Shown here piece after piece: positions 26,965 through 34,540 of a DNA stretch of 64,000 nt. The stretch is from contig NZ_JAUSZX010000001.1 of assembly GCF_030818015.1 (NCBI RefSeq), positions 3,100,001-3,164,000 of the forward strand, written 5' to 3'. The first letter of the stretch is position 1. Each line of letters starts with the position of its first letter. A program made the translations under genes and the position numbers. Origin of the DNA: Arthrobacter globiformis (GTDB taxonomy: Bacteria; Actinomycetota; Actinomycetes; Actinomycetales; Micrococcaceae). Below the pieces are notes generated by a model. It was not told the origin of the DNA. It ran no database searches and saw only the letters and a program-made list of their open reading frames with translations.

Positions 26965-27327
26965 GTGAATCCAGTTTCCCCGCAGATCGGCACCGTCTTT
27001 GTCCCCGTCAGCGATATCGAGGAAGCCCGCGACTGGTATTGCGGCATCTTGGGCGTGCCCGCCGATGACAAGGTCCTGCTGGACCATCTGTATATACTCC
27101 CCATGGAGGGGGCCGGCCTCGTCCTGGACAGCAGGATCTACTCCCCTGGCGCGGTTTTCCAGGTTCCTGCGTTCCACTTCAACACCGCCGACATCCATGC
27201 GGCCCACGCGTTCATGAAAACCCGGGGTGTGGAACTCACCGACGTCAACGATGACCAGTGGTTCAACTTCCGGGACCCGGACGGAAACGTCCTCATGATC
27301 TGCCAGATCCCCCCGGCCACCGAATAA
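26965..27327 (+). CDS. VOC superfamily protein
   Basis: 120-residue glyoxalase-fold protein. Module 1 starts GTVFVPVSDIEEARDWYCGILG; module 2 has VPAFHFNTADIHAAHAFM and closes with QWFNFRDPDGNVLMICQ. FRDPDGN is the usual VOC signature. The GTG start has AAAGGA 8 bases upstream. The function is unknown; of the three VOC genes in 3 kb, this one converges on the next VOC gene. Confidence 0.85.
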   Translation: MNPVSPQIGTVFVPVSDIEEARDWYCGILGVPADDKVLLDHLYILPMEGAGLVLDSRIYSPGAVFQVPAFHFNTADIHAAHAFMKTRGVELTDVNDDQWFNFRDPDGNVLMICQIPPATE

Positions 27328-27367
27328 CTCGTCGCGAGGCCGTTCTGCGCCCAGCCGCCACCGGGAA

Positions 27368-27772
27368 TCAGGATGTGGCGAGCCGCGCCTCAGGGATCTT
27401 CGGCTCGAACAGTTCGATCGGATTGCCTGAGGGATCTTGGATCAGTACCTGGTTGCCGCCGATACCGGTCACGATGTCACTTCGGAACGGCACGCCCGCG
27501 TCGCGGAGGGCCCGCACGGTTGCCGCGAGGTCGGACACCTCCAGCGTGAAGCGATTCCAGCCGCCCGGCGCAGGACTGGTGCCGTCGGGCATGCTTTGGC
27601 CTCCCCCACCCTGGCCGCTAGGAGCACTCAGCAGCAGCCTCAGATCACCGCGGTCGAGCATGGCAAAAGCTGGAGCGGGATGCATGACGAGCGTGAATGC
27701 CAGATGGTCGCGGTAGAAGTTGATCGCAGCATCGACATCATCGACGATGTACCGCACGCTTACGGTGGCCAC
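27368..27772 (-). CDS. VOC superfamily protein
   Basis: 134-residue glyoxalase-fold protein. It begins VSVRYIVDDVDAAINFYRDHLAF and ends with VTGIGGNQVLIQDPSGNPIELFEP; IQDPSGNPIELFEP is a strong family signature. I use the GTG at 27772 because GGAGG lies 7 bases upstream; a start 10 codons earlier would have no ribosome site. It converges on the previous VOC gene and follows the lipoate-ligase-like gene on the same strand, 51 bases from its stop. Confidence 0.87.
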   Translation of the reverse strand: MATVSVRYIVDDVDAAINFYRDHLAFTLVMHPAPAFAMLDRGDLRLLLSAPSGQGGGGQSMPDGTSPAPGGWNRFTLEVSDLAATVRALRDAGVPFRSDIVTGIGGNQVLIQDPSGNPIELFEPKIPEARLATS

Positions 27773-27823
27773 AAGGGGACCTCCTTGCTCTGCACTTAGC
27801 AATACACTCCGCGTCGCGGCCTG

Positions 27824-28570
27824 TCAACGGAGGCTGCTGAAGTCGGCCTGGCCCATCGTGGCGTACTCCGCGTAGGTGCGGACCACGGCGTCCTCGATGG
27901 CCTGCACGTCAAGGCCGGGCACAAGGTCGTTGACCGCACCGGCGGTCTCGGGATCCCAGTCCAGCCCCAGGGCCGCGTAGCTGGCCGTAAGCACCTCGCG
28001 GATGGGCGCCGAGTTCTCCACCACCACGACGGAACTGAACAGCCAGGCGCCCGACACCACGCGCTGGGCTGTTCCCACCAGCTTGATGCGGCGCGCGGGG
28101 GCAACGGGTTCGAAGCCGTGGACGCTGTATTCGCCCGGACAGTATTCCCCGGGAATCTCGCCGACGGCGGCGTGCACGCCCACGCTCCGGAGCGCCCCCG
28201 CCAGCATCTCGCCGAAAAATGCGAACCGGCCTTTGGCTCCGGCGATCGCATCGCTGTGGGGCTCCACATGGTCGATGATGAGGGTGCCCTCGTGGTATGC
28301 GGCAGCGCGGCCACCCGCCTTGCGGATCAGCGGCTCGAACCCCAGCTCACGGCAGGCCTGGGCGGCGGCGCCGAAGCCGGGCAGGCGGGTGTCGCGCTGG
28401 CCGAAAGCAACAGTCGGTGCGGGCCGGTACAGCCGAAGGGTGGGTCCGATGTCCCCGGCCCGGGCTTTGCCGAGGAGCTCGATCCCAAAATCAAGGTCGC
28501 GGACGGCGCCAAGGGACTGCTCCTGCCGGACGAGGGTCAGAGTCCGTGAATCAGCCCCGGCCTGCTGCAT
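27824..28570 (-). CDS. lipoate-protein ligase A family protein
   Basis: Cytoplasmic protein of the biotin/lipoate ligase (BPL_LplA_LipB) fold. The 248-residue sequence shows LRLYRPAPTVAFGQRDTRLPGF, IRKAGGRAAAYHEGTLIIDHV (an R-x-x-G-G-x-A-x-x-H core) and RRIKLVGTAQRVVSGAWLFSSVVVV. These are hallmarks of LplA-like acyltransferases. Which acyl group or target it uses cannot be told. I start at ATG 28570 with AGGGAG upstream. The start is almost back to back with a divergent, broken DUF2177 gene. Confidence 0.82.
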   Translation of the reverse strand: MQQAGADSRTLTLVRQEQSLGAVRDLDFGIELLGKARAGDIGPTLRLYRPAPTVAFGQRDTRLPGFGAAAQACRELGFEPLIRKAGGRAAAYHEGTLIIDHVEPHSDAIAGAKGRFAFFGEMLAGALRSVGVHAAVGEIPGEYCPGEYSVHGFEPVAPARRIKLVGTAQRVVSGAWLFSSVVVVENSAPIREVLTASYAALGLDWDPETAGAVNDLVPGLDVQAIEDAVVRTYAEYATMGQADFSSLR

Positions 28571-28586
28571 GTTGCTGAGCTCCCTT

Positions 28587-28980
28587 ATGGTCGTATTGCA
28601 GTTTCTGGTCGTGGCCGCTGCCTTCGCCGTGATCGACGCCGTGTCGCTCAAGCTCATGAACCCGTTCTACCGCAGCCACATCGGTGAATTGCTGGCCGGC
28701 CGGCCCCATCTAGGGTACGCCGTGGCGTTCTATTTGATTTACATTGCGGGCATAGTTTCTTTGCCCTGCGGCCGGCGCTCGACGGCGGCACCTGGCTGAC
28801 CGCCGTCGGCCACGGGGCGGCGCTGGGCGCCTTTGCCTACGCAACCTACGACCTCACCAACGCCGCGACGCTCAAGACCTGGCCGCTGCCGCTCATTGCC
28901 GTTGACATGGCGTGGGGCGCCCTTCTGACCGCCCTCGCCACGCTGGTGGGCTGGCTGGTCTTCCACGAGGCCGGCAGCGG
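28587..28980 (+). pseudogene. DUF2177 family membrane protein, frameshifted
   Basis: Small integral membrane protein of unknown function, broken by a one-base deletion. From ATG 28587 the frame reads VVAAAFAVIDAVSLKLMNPF and GYAVAFYLIYIAGIV, then goes wrong at GTTTCTTTG (28755-28763) and stops at 28799. In the next frame the rest continues directly as FALRPALDGGTWLTAVG and GAFAYATYDLTNAATLKTWP, then MAWGALLTALATLVGW. The last piece holds the family core YATYDLTN. One missing T in the run at 28756-28758 would restore the gene. The second frame has no stop until 29164, inside the opposing thioesterase gene, so the 3' end may also be altered. A sequencing error is possible. Confidence 0.85.
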
Positions 28981-29784
28981 TCAGCTCTTCCGGAGCGTGA
29001 GGATCTGTTCCGCCCGTCCGAAGGGGCCGGACAGGTCATGGAGCACGGTCGAAGTGAGGCCGATGCCGTCGAAACCAAAGGACACCGCGTTGTCCAGTCC
29101 CAGCCACTCACCCTCCGGCCGCCGATACATGTGGATCTGGAGGTCCAGGTTCGGGAACGCGTAGCTGTCCATGCCGGGGGGCACGCGTGCGGCAATGCCG
29201 TTGGCGGTGTCCACGAGCCCCATGAGCCTCGCCATGTCCGTGCTGTCGTTTCCGTCCGTCAGCGGATGGTCCGTGCGCAGCCACACCTTCCCGGCACCCG
29301 GCCGGTGACCTTCCGCCACCCTCATTTCCAGGGAACGGATATACCCTCCCGGCCACACGCTCGCACCGTCATAGGGCTTGCATTCTTCCGGCGCGGGGAT
29401 GGGGCCATCCTCGACGGCCGCCACCGCGGACGTGTCGCTGGTGATCATGCGCCAGGCTGTCGCCCTGATGGCCACGCGCCCGGCCGCCACCAGTTCGGCC
29501 TGCAGCAGCTCGATGGTGCGTCCCGGGCGCAGCGTCGTGGTGACGATTTCAAATTCCCCGCCGGGGATCAGTCCCAGAATTTCGTAGCTGAGCCTGGCCA
29601 TCCGCATGTCGTCCCGGGTTTCGTGCCGGTCCAGCCGGTCCGCCAGGAGTCCGGACGCCGGGGCCATGTGCTGCTCGTGGGCGTTCCAGGCCCCCTGGGC
29701 GTGGATGGTGGAGCGGAAGCGGCCGTCGCCGAGGTCCTGGTAGTAGAAGTCGCCGTCGGCGAGTTCCGGGAGTTCAGCAGTCAA
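28981..29784 (-). CDS. acyl-CoA thioesterase (TesB-like double hotdog)
   Basis: Thioester hydrolase of the double-hotdog type. The 267-residue protein has the N-terminal hotdog HAQGAWNAHEQHMAPASGLL and SYEILGLIPGGEFEIVTTTL. The C-terminal hotdog has KVWLRTDHPLTDGND, MARLMGLVDTANGIA and SFGFDGIGLTSTVLHD. The arrangement agrees with the actinobacterial thioesterase family. The natural substrate is unknown. It opposes the broken DUF2177 gene and its stop overlaps the readthrough of that gene. Confidence 0.86.
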   Translation of the reverse strand: MTAELPELADGDFYYQDLGDGRFRSTIHAQGAWNAHEQHMAPASGLLADRLDRHETRDDMRMARLSYEILGLIPGGEFEIVTTTLRPGRTIELLQAELVAAGRVAIRATAWRMITSDTSAVAAVEDGPIPAPEECKPYDGASVWPGGYIRSLEMRVAEGHRPGAGKVWLRTDHPLTDGNDSTDMARLMGLVDTANGIAARVPPGMDSYAFPNLDLQIHMYRRPEGEWLGLDNAVSFGFDGIGLTSTVLHDLSGPFGRAEQILTLRKS

Positions 29785-30288
29785 CGTTGACTCCTTTACA
29801 GCGTGATCGGTTAATCCCCGTTCACTCTATCGCTTCCGGCATACGGAGCCGTCTCAGGCCTCGCGGGCCGGAAGCCGTTTACAGCTTCCTCCAACCCGGC
29901 GAAGCCCATCAACCCGTACTGCTGGACGGCACATAACAGATCACGGCCGGCGGCGACGGCTTGAAGGCGCAGAACCAGCTGACCATCGCGAACGGAACCG
30001 TAACGGTATCCGAATCCTCCGAGGGCCTCGATGGCCGGCACATCGCCATCAGCGGCGGCACGGTATCGGTGACCGCCTCCGATGGCGGAAGGTAACAGGG
30101 GCAGGTAACAAACGGCAGGTCGCCAGCGGCAGGTCGGGCAGCAGCATCTTGTGGAATCCGGCATACGTCCGGCGCGGCATTTTTTTGCCCCGGCCGGACG
30201 CGCGCTTAATGTCCGGATCTCCATATGATGATCTGGGTAGACTCGGAGACTGGTCCTTCTAGCAGCCCTCGGAAGAGGTGTTCCACTG
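29785..30288. other. 504-bp spacer with a decayed gene fragment
   Basis: Between the thioesterase start and the EEP nuclease start. The only coding-like signal is the fragment at 29937-30095. Downstream of it, GCAGGT recurs at about 10-15 base spacing (30104-30150). No intact ORF is convincing on either strand. Confidence 0.5.
29937..30095 (+). pseudogene. fragment of a carbohydrate-binding-domain protein
   Basis: A stop-bounded frame of 52 codons reads ITAGGDGLKAQNQLTIANGT, then VTVSESSEGLDGRHIAISGG and TVSVTASDGG. This is the repeat style (GDGLKA.., EGLEG.., ISGGTVSVTASDDG) of large secreted carbohydrate-binding-domain proteins common in Arthrobacter-like bacteria. A TAA sits directly before it, in frame, replacing the expected Tyr of DGTYQITAG: upstream in frame is LLDGT then stop. 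It also ends in TAA. There is no start or ribosome site, so this is a remnant. Confidence 0.75.
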
Positions 30289-30993
30289 ATGCGAGTTATT
30301 AGCTACAACCTCCGCAAACACAAGGCGAGTGGCGAACTGATGAGTCTGGCCCGCAACTTTGGGATAGACGTCCTCTGCCTTCAGGAGTGTGACTCATCCG
30401 ATCTGCCTGACACGCTCGGCCCGCTCCACCTGGCCGACTACACCAAGGGCAACAGGCTGGGCCTGGCCATTTATTACCGGGCTGACCGGTTCACTGCCCT
30501 GGAAACCAAGGCCTTCGCCCTGAAGAAGTCCATGCACGACCGCGTGATGGCACCGGCCCATGAGCGGCTGATCGGCACCCGGATGGTGGACAACGAAACC
30601 GATCATGAGCTGGTGGTGGGTTCGTTCCACGCCGCCCCGCTCACCGCGTCAAACTCACTGCGGCGCAAGCAGATCCACGCGGCGCATGCCGAGTTGCTGA
30701 GCATGGGCACGGGGCTCATGACACTGATGGTGGGCGACTTTAATTATCCGTTCTTCACCAAGAGCCTTGACACGCACATGAAGAACTCCGGCTACGCACT
30801 GTCCCTGAGCAACCGCAGGACCTACACCCGGTACAAGGTTTTCAAGGGCCACTTCGACTTTGCGACGTCACTGGGACTGGACATTGAAAGCGTGGAAACT
30901 CTCCCCCGGGGGAAGTCGGATCACCTGCCCATCCTCGTGACGGCCGAGTACGGCGCGGACCGGGCTCCCATTAAGGGGCAACCCGTTTCCTGA
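30289..30993 (+). CDS. endonuclease/exonuclease/phosphatase family protein
   Basis: Mg-dependent hydrolase with the EEP fold, shared by nucleases and phosphodiesterases. The 234-residue protein starts MRVISYNLRKHKASG (metal-binding Asn). It has VLCLQECDS (catalytic Glu), LTASNSLRRKQI, TLMVGDFNYPFF (Asp and Asn) and the C-terminal pair SDHLPILV. All family motifs are present. There is no signal peptide, so it acts in the cytoplasm. The target is not clear from sequence. GGAAGAGG lies just upstream of the ATG. Confidence 0.87.
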   Translation: MRVISYNLRKHKASGELMSLARNFGIDVLCLQECDSSDLPDTLGPLHLADYTKGNRLGLAIYYRADRFTALETKAFALKKSMHDRVMAPAHERLIGTRMVDNETDHELVVGSFHAAPLTASNSLRRKQIHAAHAELLSMGTGLMTLMVGDFNYPFFTKSLDTHMKNSGYALSLSNRRTYTRYKVFKGHFDFATSLGLDIESVETLPRGKSDHLPILVTAEYGADRAPIKGQPVS

Positions 30994-31252
30994 GGCTTCC
31001 GTGTTGAGGCTTCCGCTGTGGGACTGTGTGGTCCCTAACCGGGATGACGCCGATCCGGGGCGTCCGGTCCGATGACCACCACATCCACCGGTGCCACGCC
31101 CAGGCGGCCGCCCACACCACACACGCGGCCAGGGAAGAGCGCCATTCCGTTCCTTCAACCACCCCGTCCGCACCCGCCACGCCGGGTGCGGCGCGGGCCA
31201 GCAGCCCGAACAGCTGGGACACAGCGCCGAGCAATGACTCTCAGCAAGCGGC

Positions 31253-31360
31253 TCAGGCTCGCCCCGGAAAAAAGACCACAGCGAGCGCCACGGCGACGAG
31301 ACCGGCAATGATGGCAAGGACTGAAATCAGGATCCGGTCGGGCCGTGGCGGTGCGGTCAT
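31253..31360 (-). pseudogene. short membrane-anchored protein, probably truncated by frameshift
   Basis: A 35-codon frame starting ATG at 31360 encodes a basic lead and one membrane helix (ILISVLAIIAGLVAVALAVV), then ends after FFPGRA. In the next frame the sequence continues with RGEPEPLAE, the expected juxtamembrane stretch of related single-pass proteins, right after the helix. This suggests one extra base in the T/C run near 31279-31285. Beyond that the alternative frame (to about 30868) looks Cys/Trp-rich and decayed. It starts 8 bases after the DUF1918 stop. Confidence 0.45.
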
Positions 31361-31368
31361 CCGGGCAG

Positions 31369-31557
31369 CTAGGTGGTGTGGTGCTCGACGGTGAAGTCGC
31401 CGCCGGGGTACAGGATGGTCTCGTGGCCATCGTCGAAACGGACATGGTACGGCGGCGCTCCGTTCGGGCCCCGGACCTCCAGAATCTCACCGTGCCGGTC
31501 CGAGGACTCCACTGTCCTGCCCCGGATGATGATGCGGTCTCCCTGGGTTGCCTGCAT
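31369..31557 (-). CDS. DUF1918 domain protein
   Basis: Small SH3-like protein of unknown function, widespread in actinobacteria. The 62-residue sequence is almost entirely the domain: MQATQGDRIIIRGRTV, DRHGEILEVRGPNG and PPYHVRFDDGHETILYPG with the terminal EHHTT. I start at ATG 31557, which has GGGAGG 8 bases upstream; the GTG at 31566 lies inside that site. Confidence 0.9.
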   Translation of the reverse strand: MQATQGDRIIIRGRTVESSDRHGEILEVRGPNGAPPYHVRFDDGHETILYPGGDFTVEHHTT

Positions 31558-31640
31558 GGCAATCACCTCCCAGCCCTAGAGTACGATGCTCTTCCCTTTG
31601 GCGGAACAGCTCCGCGGTATCCTCGGCAGCGGAGCCGGGA

Positions 31641-31991
31641 TTAGGCCCGGCCGCCCGTGTGGCGGATGCAGAAGGGGGTCCAGGGACGGGCCTCCAGCCG
31701 CCCTTCGGCGATCTGCTTTCCGCACACCGTGCATATTCCGTAAGTGCCCGCGTCGATCCGCTCAAGGGCAGCGTCCACCTCCGCCAATCCGGACCGGCTT
31801 TGGTCCAGGAGTGCCGACGCCTGCGAAAGTTCAAAGGCGATGGTTGCACCTTCGGGATCATGCTCGTCGTCGACGTTGGAGTTGTGCCGGGCGGCATTAG
31901 CTGAGGCTATGTCTGCGCGCAGGGCCGGCAGAAGGGCGAGCTTTCTCTCCCGTTCCTCTTCCAGCAGCTGCCGGAACTTCTCAGCGTCCAT
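31641..31991 (-). CDS. TraR/DksA family zinc-finger protein
   Basis: DksA-like protein that may bind RNA polymerase through its secondary channel. The 116-residue protein has a long charged helical N-terminal half (MDAEKFRQLLEEERERKL) and the loop DEHDPEGATIAFE. The C-terminal zinc finger is YGICTVCGKQIAEGRL, then PWTPFCIRHTGG (CxxC and C-x-x-H, so a C3H variant). I start at ATG 31991, which overlaps the Nudix stop by 11 bases, so the two are probably co-translated. Confidence 0.87.
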   Translation of the reverse strand: MDAEKFRQLLEEERERKLALLPALRADIASANAARHNSNVDDEHDPEGATIAFELSQASALLDQSRSGLAEVDAALERIDAGTYGICTVCGKQIAEGRLEARPWTPFCIRHTGGRA

Positions 31992-32499
31992 GGTCGGAGC
32001 CGTCCAGCAGCCTGCCGCGCAGCTCCGGCCAGGAGGCGGCAAAGGAAGGATGCAGGTTAATGCCGGCCACCTCCTCGACGGGAATCCACAGCAGTTCGAT
32101 GCTTTCCGGGTCGTTGATGGCCGGTTCGAACGGTTCCAGCACCCGCACGGCCACGGTGGTGTAGGACCAGTAGCCGATGTCGAACACGGATGTGAAGAGC
32201 ACTTTGACGCTCTGTTCGGGAACGGCCGCCTCCTCGTGGGCCTCACGCAGTGCGCCCGTCACGGCGTCCTCGCCCTGGTGCAGCGCTCCCCCGGGAAGCC
32301 CCCAGGTTCCGCCGTGATGGCTCCAGGTGGCGCGGTGCTGCAGCAGGACGCCCTTCTCCACATCATGGACCAGCAGGCCGGCCGATCCGAAGCGCCCCCA
32401 GAACCGTCCGCGGTCGCCCTCCACCCAGGCATCGCCCGGGTCGCGGGGGCCAAGGGGACGGCGGGGATCACCGGGTGAGGGCGGAATGATTCTCTCCAT
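31981..32499 (-). CDS. Nudix hydrolase
   Basis: Pyrophosphohydrolase of nucleoside diphosphates linked to another moiety. The 172-residue protein has GSAGLLVHDVEKGVLLQHRA and WGLPGGALHQGEDAV, completing the Nudix box G-x5-E-x7-REAHEEAA (three catalytic glutamates present). C-terminal WIPVEEVAGINLHPSF is usual for 8-oxo-dGTPase-like members. I start at ATG 32499 (MERIIPPSPGD). It is followed by the DksA-like gene and is divergent from a phosphoesterase gene. Confidence 0.88.
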   Translation of the reverse strand: MERIIPPSPGDPRRPLGPRDPGDAWVEGDRGRFWGRFGSAGLLVHDVEKGVLLQHRATWSHHGGTWGLPGGALHQGEDAVTGALREAHEEAAVPEQSVKVLFTSVFDIGYWSYTTVAVRVLEPFEPAINDPESIELLWIPVEEVAGINLHPSFAASWPELRGRLLDGSDHGR

Positions 32500-32531
32500 C
32501 GTTCCAGTCTGCCCCATGGGAAGATGCTTCG

Positions 32532-33041
32532 ATGAGCCTGCGCCTGGTCCTTGTTGCCGACACCCACGTCCCGAAGCGCGCCCGGGCACTGCCTGAACAA
32601 GTGTGGGCCGCCGTCCACGACGCTGACGTGGTGTTCCACGCGGGTGACTGGGTCAGCCAGGATCTGCTCGACGAGTTCGAACAGCGCAGCGCGCGCCTGA
32701 TCGGCGTTTACGGTAACAACGACGGCGACGAGCTGCGGCGGCGCCTACCCGAGACGGTCAGTGTGACGCTCGACGGCGTCCGGTTCAGCATGATCCACGA
32801 GACCGGACAGGCGAAGGGCCGGGAGCAGCGCTGCGAGGCCCTCTTTCCTGATGCCGACGTGCTGGTTTTCGGCCACTCGCACATTCCCTGGGACACGGTG
32901 GCGCCCGGCGGGCTGCGTCTGCTCAACCCCGGCTCCCCCACGGACCGCCGCCGGCAACCTGTGTGCACCTACATGACCGCCGTCGTCGTGAATGGCAGCT
33001 TGGCTGACGTCCAGCTGGTGGAGGTCGGCACCGGCCCCTGA
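32532..33041 (+). CDS. YfcE-type metallophosphoesterase
   Basis: Small calcineurin-like phosphodiesterase. The 169-residue protein carries the full metal set: LVADTHVPKR (D-x-H), VVFHAGDWVSQD (GD), GVYGNNDGDEL (GNND), MIHETGQA and LVFGHSHIPWD (GHSH). The end NPGSPTDRRR is also diagnostic. It acts in the cytoplasm; the natural substrate is unknown. It is divergent from the Nudix gene. Confidence 0.92.
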   Translation: MSLRLVLVADTHVPKRARALPEQVWAAVHDADVVFHAGDWVSQDLLDEFEQRSARLIGVYGNNDGDELRRRLPETVSVTLDGVRFSMIHETGQAKGREQRCEALFPDADVLVFGHSHIPWDTVAPGGLRLLNPGSPTDRRRQPVCTYMTAVVVNGSLADVQLVEVGTGP

Positions 33042-33057
33042 CTGGCCACACAGGAAA

Positions 33058-33123
33058 GGGAGCCCTGGCGCGGTTTCCCGGACGGGGCTCCCATCGGATC
33101 TGACGCTCCTGCGGAGAGTCAGA
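33058..33123. terminator. two hairpins between convergent yfcE-type and csbD genes
   Basis: GGGAGCCC (33058) pairs with GGGCTCCC (33085) around a 19-base loop. A second hairpin pairs TCTGAC (33099) with GTCAGA (33118), extended by CTC/GAG across one mismatch. They lie between two converging stops. Confidence 0.55.
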
Positions 33124-33141
33124 CGTGGTGATCCTGCTTGG

Positions 33142-33318
33142 TCAGTCCTTCTTGAAGGCGTCCTTGACCTTTTCACCGGCCTGTTTCAGATCGGCCTTGG
33201 CCTGGTCAGTCTTGCCCTCGGCCTCCAGGCCCGGGTCGTCACCGGCCTTGCCCGCACCTTCCTTGGCCTTGCCGCCAAGTTTTTCTGATGCATTGTCGAT
33301 TTTGTCGTCCAGACCCAT
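33142..33318 (-). CDS. CsbD family stress protein
   Basis: Small hydrophilic protein of the CsbD family, often induced by general stress. The 58-residue sequence is the family core: MGLDDKIDNASEKLGGKAKE, DQAKADLKQAGEKVKDAFKK. It is rich in Lys, Asp, Gly and Ala with no hydrophobic segment. I start at ATG 33318; the longer frame upstream adds an Arg-rich stretch with no family match. Function is unknown beyond stress association. Confidence 0.9.
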   Translation of the reverse strand: MGLDDKIDNASEKLGGKAKEGAGKAGDDPGLEAEGKTDQAKADLKQAGEKVKDAFKKD

Positions 33319-33414
33319 GCCACTGTCCTTCCGTCTGCGCAGCCCGCTGGGTGCAGGCCGGCTCATGCTCCCAGTCTAGGTCGGGCACCTATCCGGGTGA
33401 AGGGGAGCTACCAC

Positions 33415-33855
33415 TTACATTCGCGGGCCTGCCAGCAGCCGGTCAGTGGCGGCGTCGGCTTCTCCGCCGAAGTAGTGCTCCAAAACGCTCCGGAACACCT
33501 GTTCATCCGGTGCCGCACGCAGGAACAGCGTCATGGAGGACTGAAGCTTCCGGGCATCGATGCCGCCGAAAATCTCCGCCGCGCCGCGGTTTCCCACGTT
33601 ATCCGCCGCGGTGGCGCACTCGATGAGCCGCGGTCCCAGCACGGGATGCTGCAGGTATGCCCGGGCTTCATCAAGGGAGGCGATGGCGTACTTTCTAGAG
33701 GTGGCGCTTTGACCCAGACCGGCAATCTGGGGAAAGACGAACCACATCCAGTGGCTGCGCTTGCTGCCTGCGCGGAGCTCGTCCAGGGCCTGCGTGTAAG
33801 TCCCACCGTCATTCTGCGCGGTGACGAACCGTTCCAGGTTATGCGGGTCGTTCAT
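33415..33855 (-). CDS. DUF1810 family protein
   Basis: Helical cytoplasmic protein of unknown function. The 146-residue sequence has the full family pattern: DPHNLERFVTAQ, YTQALDELRAGSKRSHWMWF, VFPQIAGLGQSATSRKYAI, YLQHPVLGPRLIEC and KLQSSMTLFLRA. WMWFVFPQIAGLG is the hallmark. Its start is 8 bases downstream of the next gene's stop, so the pair is probably an operon. Confidence 0.92.
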   Translation of the reverse strand: MNDPHNLERFVTAQNDGGTYTQALDELRAGSKRSHWMWFVFPQIAGLGQSATSRKYAIASLDEARAYLQHPVLGPRLIECATAADNVGNRGAAEIFGGIDARKLQSSMTLFLRAAPDEQVFRSVLEHYFGGEADAATDRLLAGPRM

Positions 33856-33863
33856 GGCGGTTC

Positions 33864-34136
33864 CTAGCTGGAAACGTCCCGTTCGATGTCCTCGGCGAGG
33901 TCGTCCACGTCTTCGGGCCGCATGCTGATGCCGGCGGCGTCCAAGCGTTCCTTGAGGACGTGGCTCACGTCGTCCTCCACATGGCCCAGCCGGATCTCGT
34001 CGCGTACTTCCTCGGCGATGTCTTCGACGGTATTAGGGCTGTCCGACCCTGCCGCAGCATCAGCGGCTTCCGCCGCAACATCCGCATGCGGATTCTCAGT
34101 GAAGTAGTTATCGCCGGTCGCTGCAGATTCAGTCAT
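33864..34136 (-). CDS. small acidic protein of unknown function
   Basis: 90-residue hydrophilic protein, about one quarter Asp/Glu, with no cysteine and no membrane segment. The C-terminal half, VEDIAEEVRDEIRLGHVEDD and LKERLDAAGISMRPEDVDDL, looks helical and may form a small domain. I do not recognise a family. It is 8 bases upstream of the DUF1810 gene on the same strand and divergent from amt. Confidence 0.7.
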   Translation of the reverse strand: MTESAATGDNYFTENPHADVAAEAADAAAGSDSPNTVEDIAEEVRDEIRLGHVEDDVSHVLKERLDAAGISMRPEDVDDLAEDIERDVSS

Positions 34137-34365
34137 ATCCCATGGTGGCGGCCCCGCTCAGATCCGGTCAACAGGTGCGGCAGGAAACCATCCGGCGCCC
34201 GACGATGACGGCCGGCAATGGGCGTGGGGGTGGATATGTTTCATTCATGTGTTGGTAACGCGGCCTTCCAGTGGCAGCCTTCACGGCGGCCCACCGGATC
34301 CGTCCCGCGGTTCCGGCCAAAAGGATGCAGCGTCAGCAGAAAAGGCGCCCGGCCATTAGGTGCCG

Positions 34366-34434
34366 TTAACAAACCCGAAACACGGCAGTCACGCGGGCTT
34401 TACGTAGACGCGATTTTTGAAACCCGTGTGTAAC
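34366..34434 (+). promoter_or_regulatory. GlnR-type operator upstream of amt
   Basis: Four half-sites at exact 11-base steps: TTAAC (34366), GAAAC (34377), GTCAC (34388) and TTTAC (34399). This is the gTnAC-n6-GaAAC arrangement known for GlnR of Streptomyces and mycobacteria, repeated twice. A further pair, GAAAC-n6-GTAAC, lies at 34419-34434. The cluster is about 107-175 bases upstream of the GTG start of an ammonium transporter, a classic GlnR target. Confidence 0.75.
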
Positions 34435-34436
34435 GT

Positions 34437-34488
34437 GCCACGCCCCGTACCGAAACATAAGCCCCCGAATATCAATAAGGGGCGTGGC
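34437..34488 (+). repeat. 10-bp perfect inverted repeat in the amt leader
   Basis: GCCACGCCCC at 34437 and its exact complement GGGGCGTGGC at 34479 enclose 32 bases. The loop is AT-richer than the surroundings and contains CATAAG and TATCAAT, either of which could be a -10 element. The structure may be an operator flanking the promoter or, if transcribed, a leader hairpin. Confidence 0.6.
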
Positions 34489-34540
34489 GCCGGCATCAGC
34501 GGTCCGCGGAAAGAATGAGTTTCCTGGGAAGGGAAAGCGC

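Larger units (their letters stand above)
34137..34540. other. 404-bp divergent control region upstream of amt
   Basis: Holds the GlnR-type operator (34366-34434) and a long inverted repeat (34437-34488), annotated separately. The proximal 34137-34365 contains no convincing ORF; a 71-codon plus-strand frame at 34218 has no ribosome site and no family look. Confidence 0.6.

Noticed and set aside
29811..30224. 137-codon minus ORF in the thioesterase-EEP spacer
   Set aside because: Antisense to the carbohydrate-binding fragment on the plus strand, which has clear family-like sequence; the minus frame has none.
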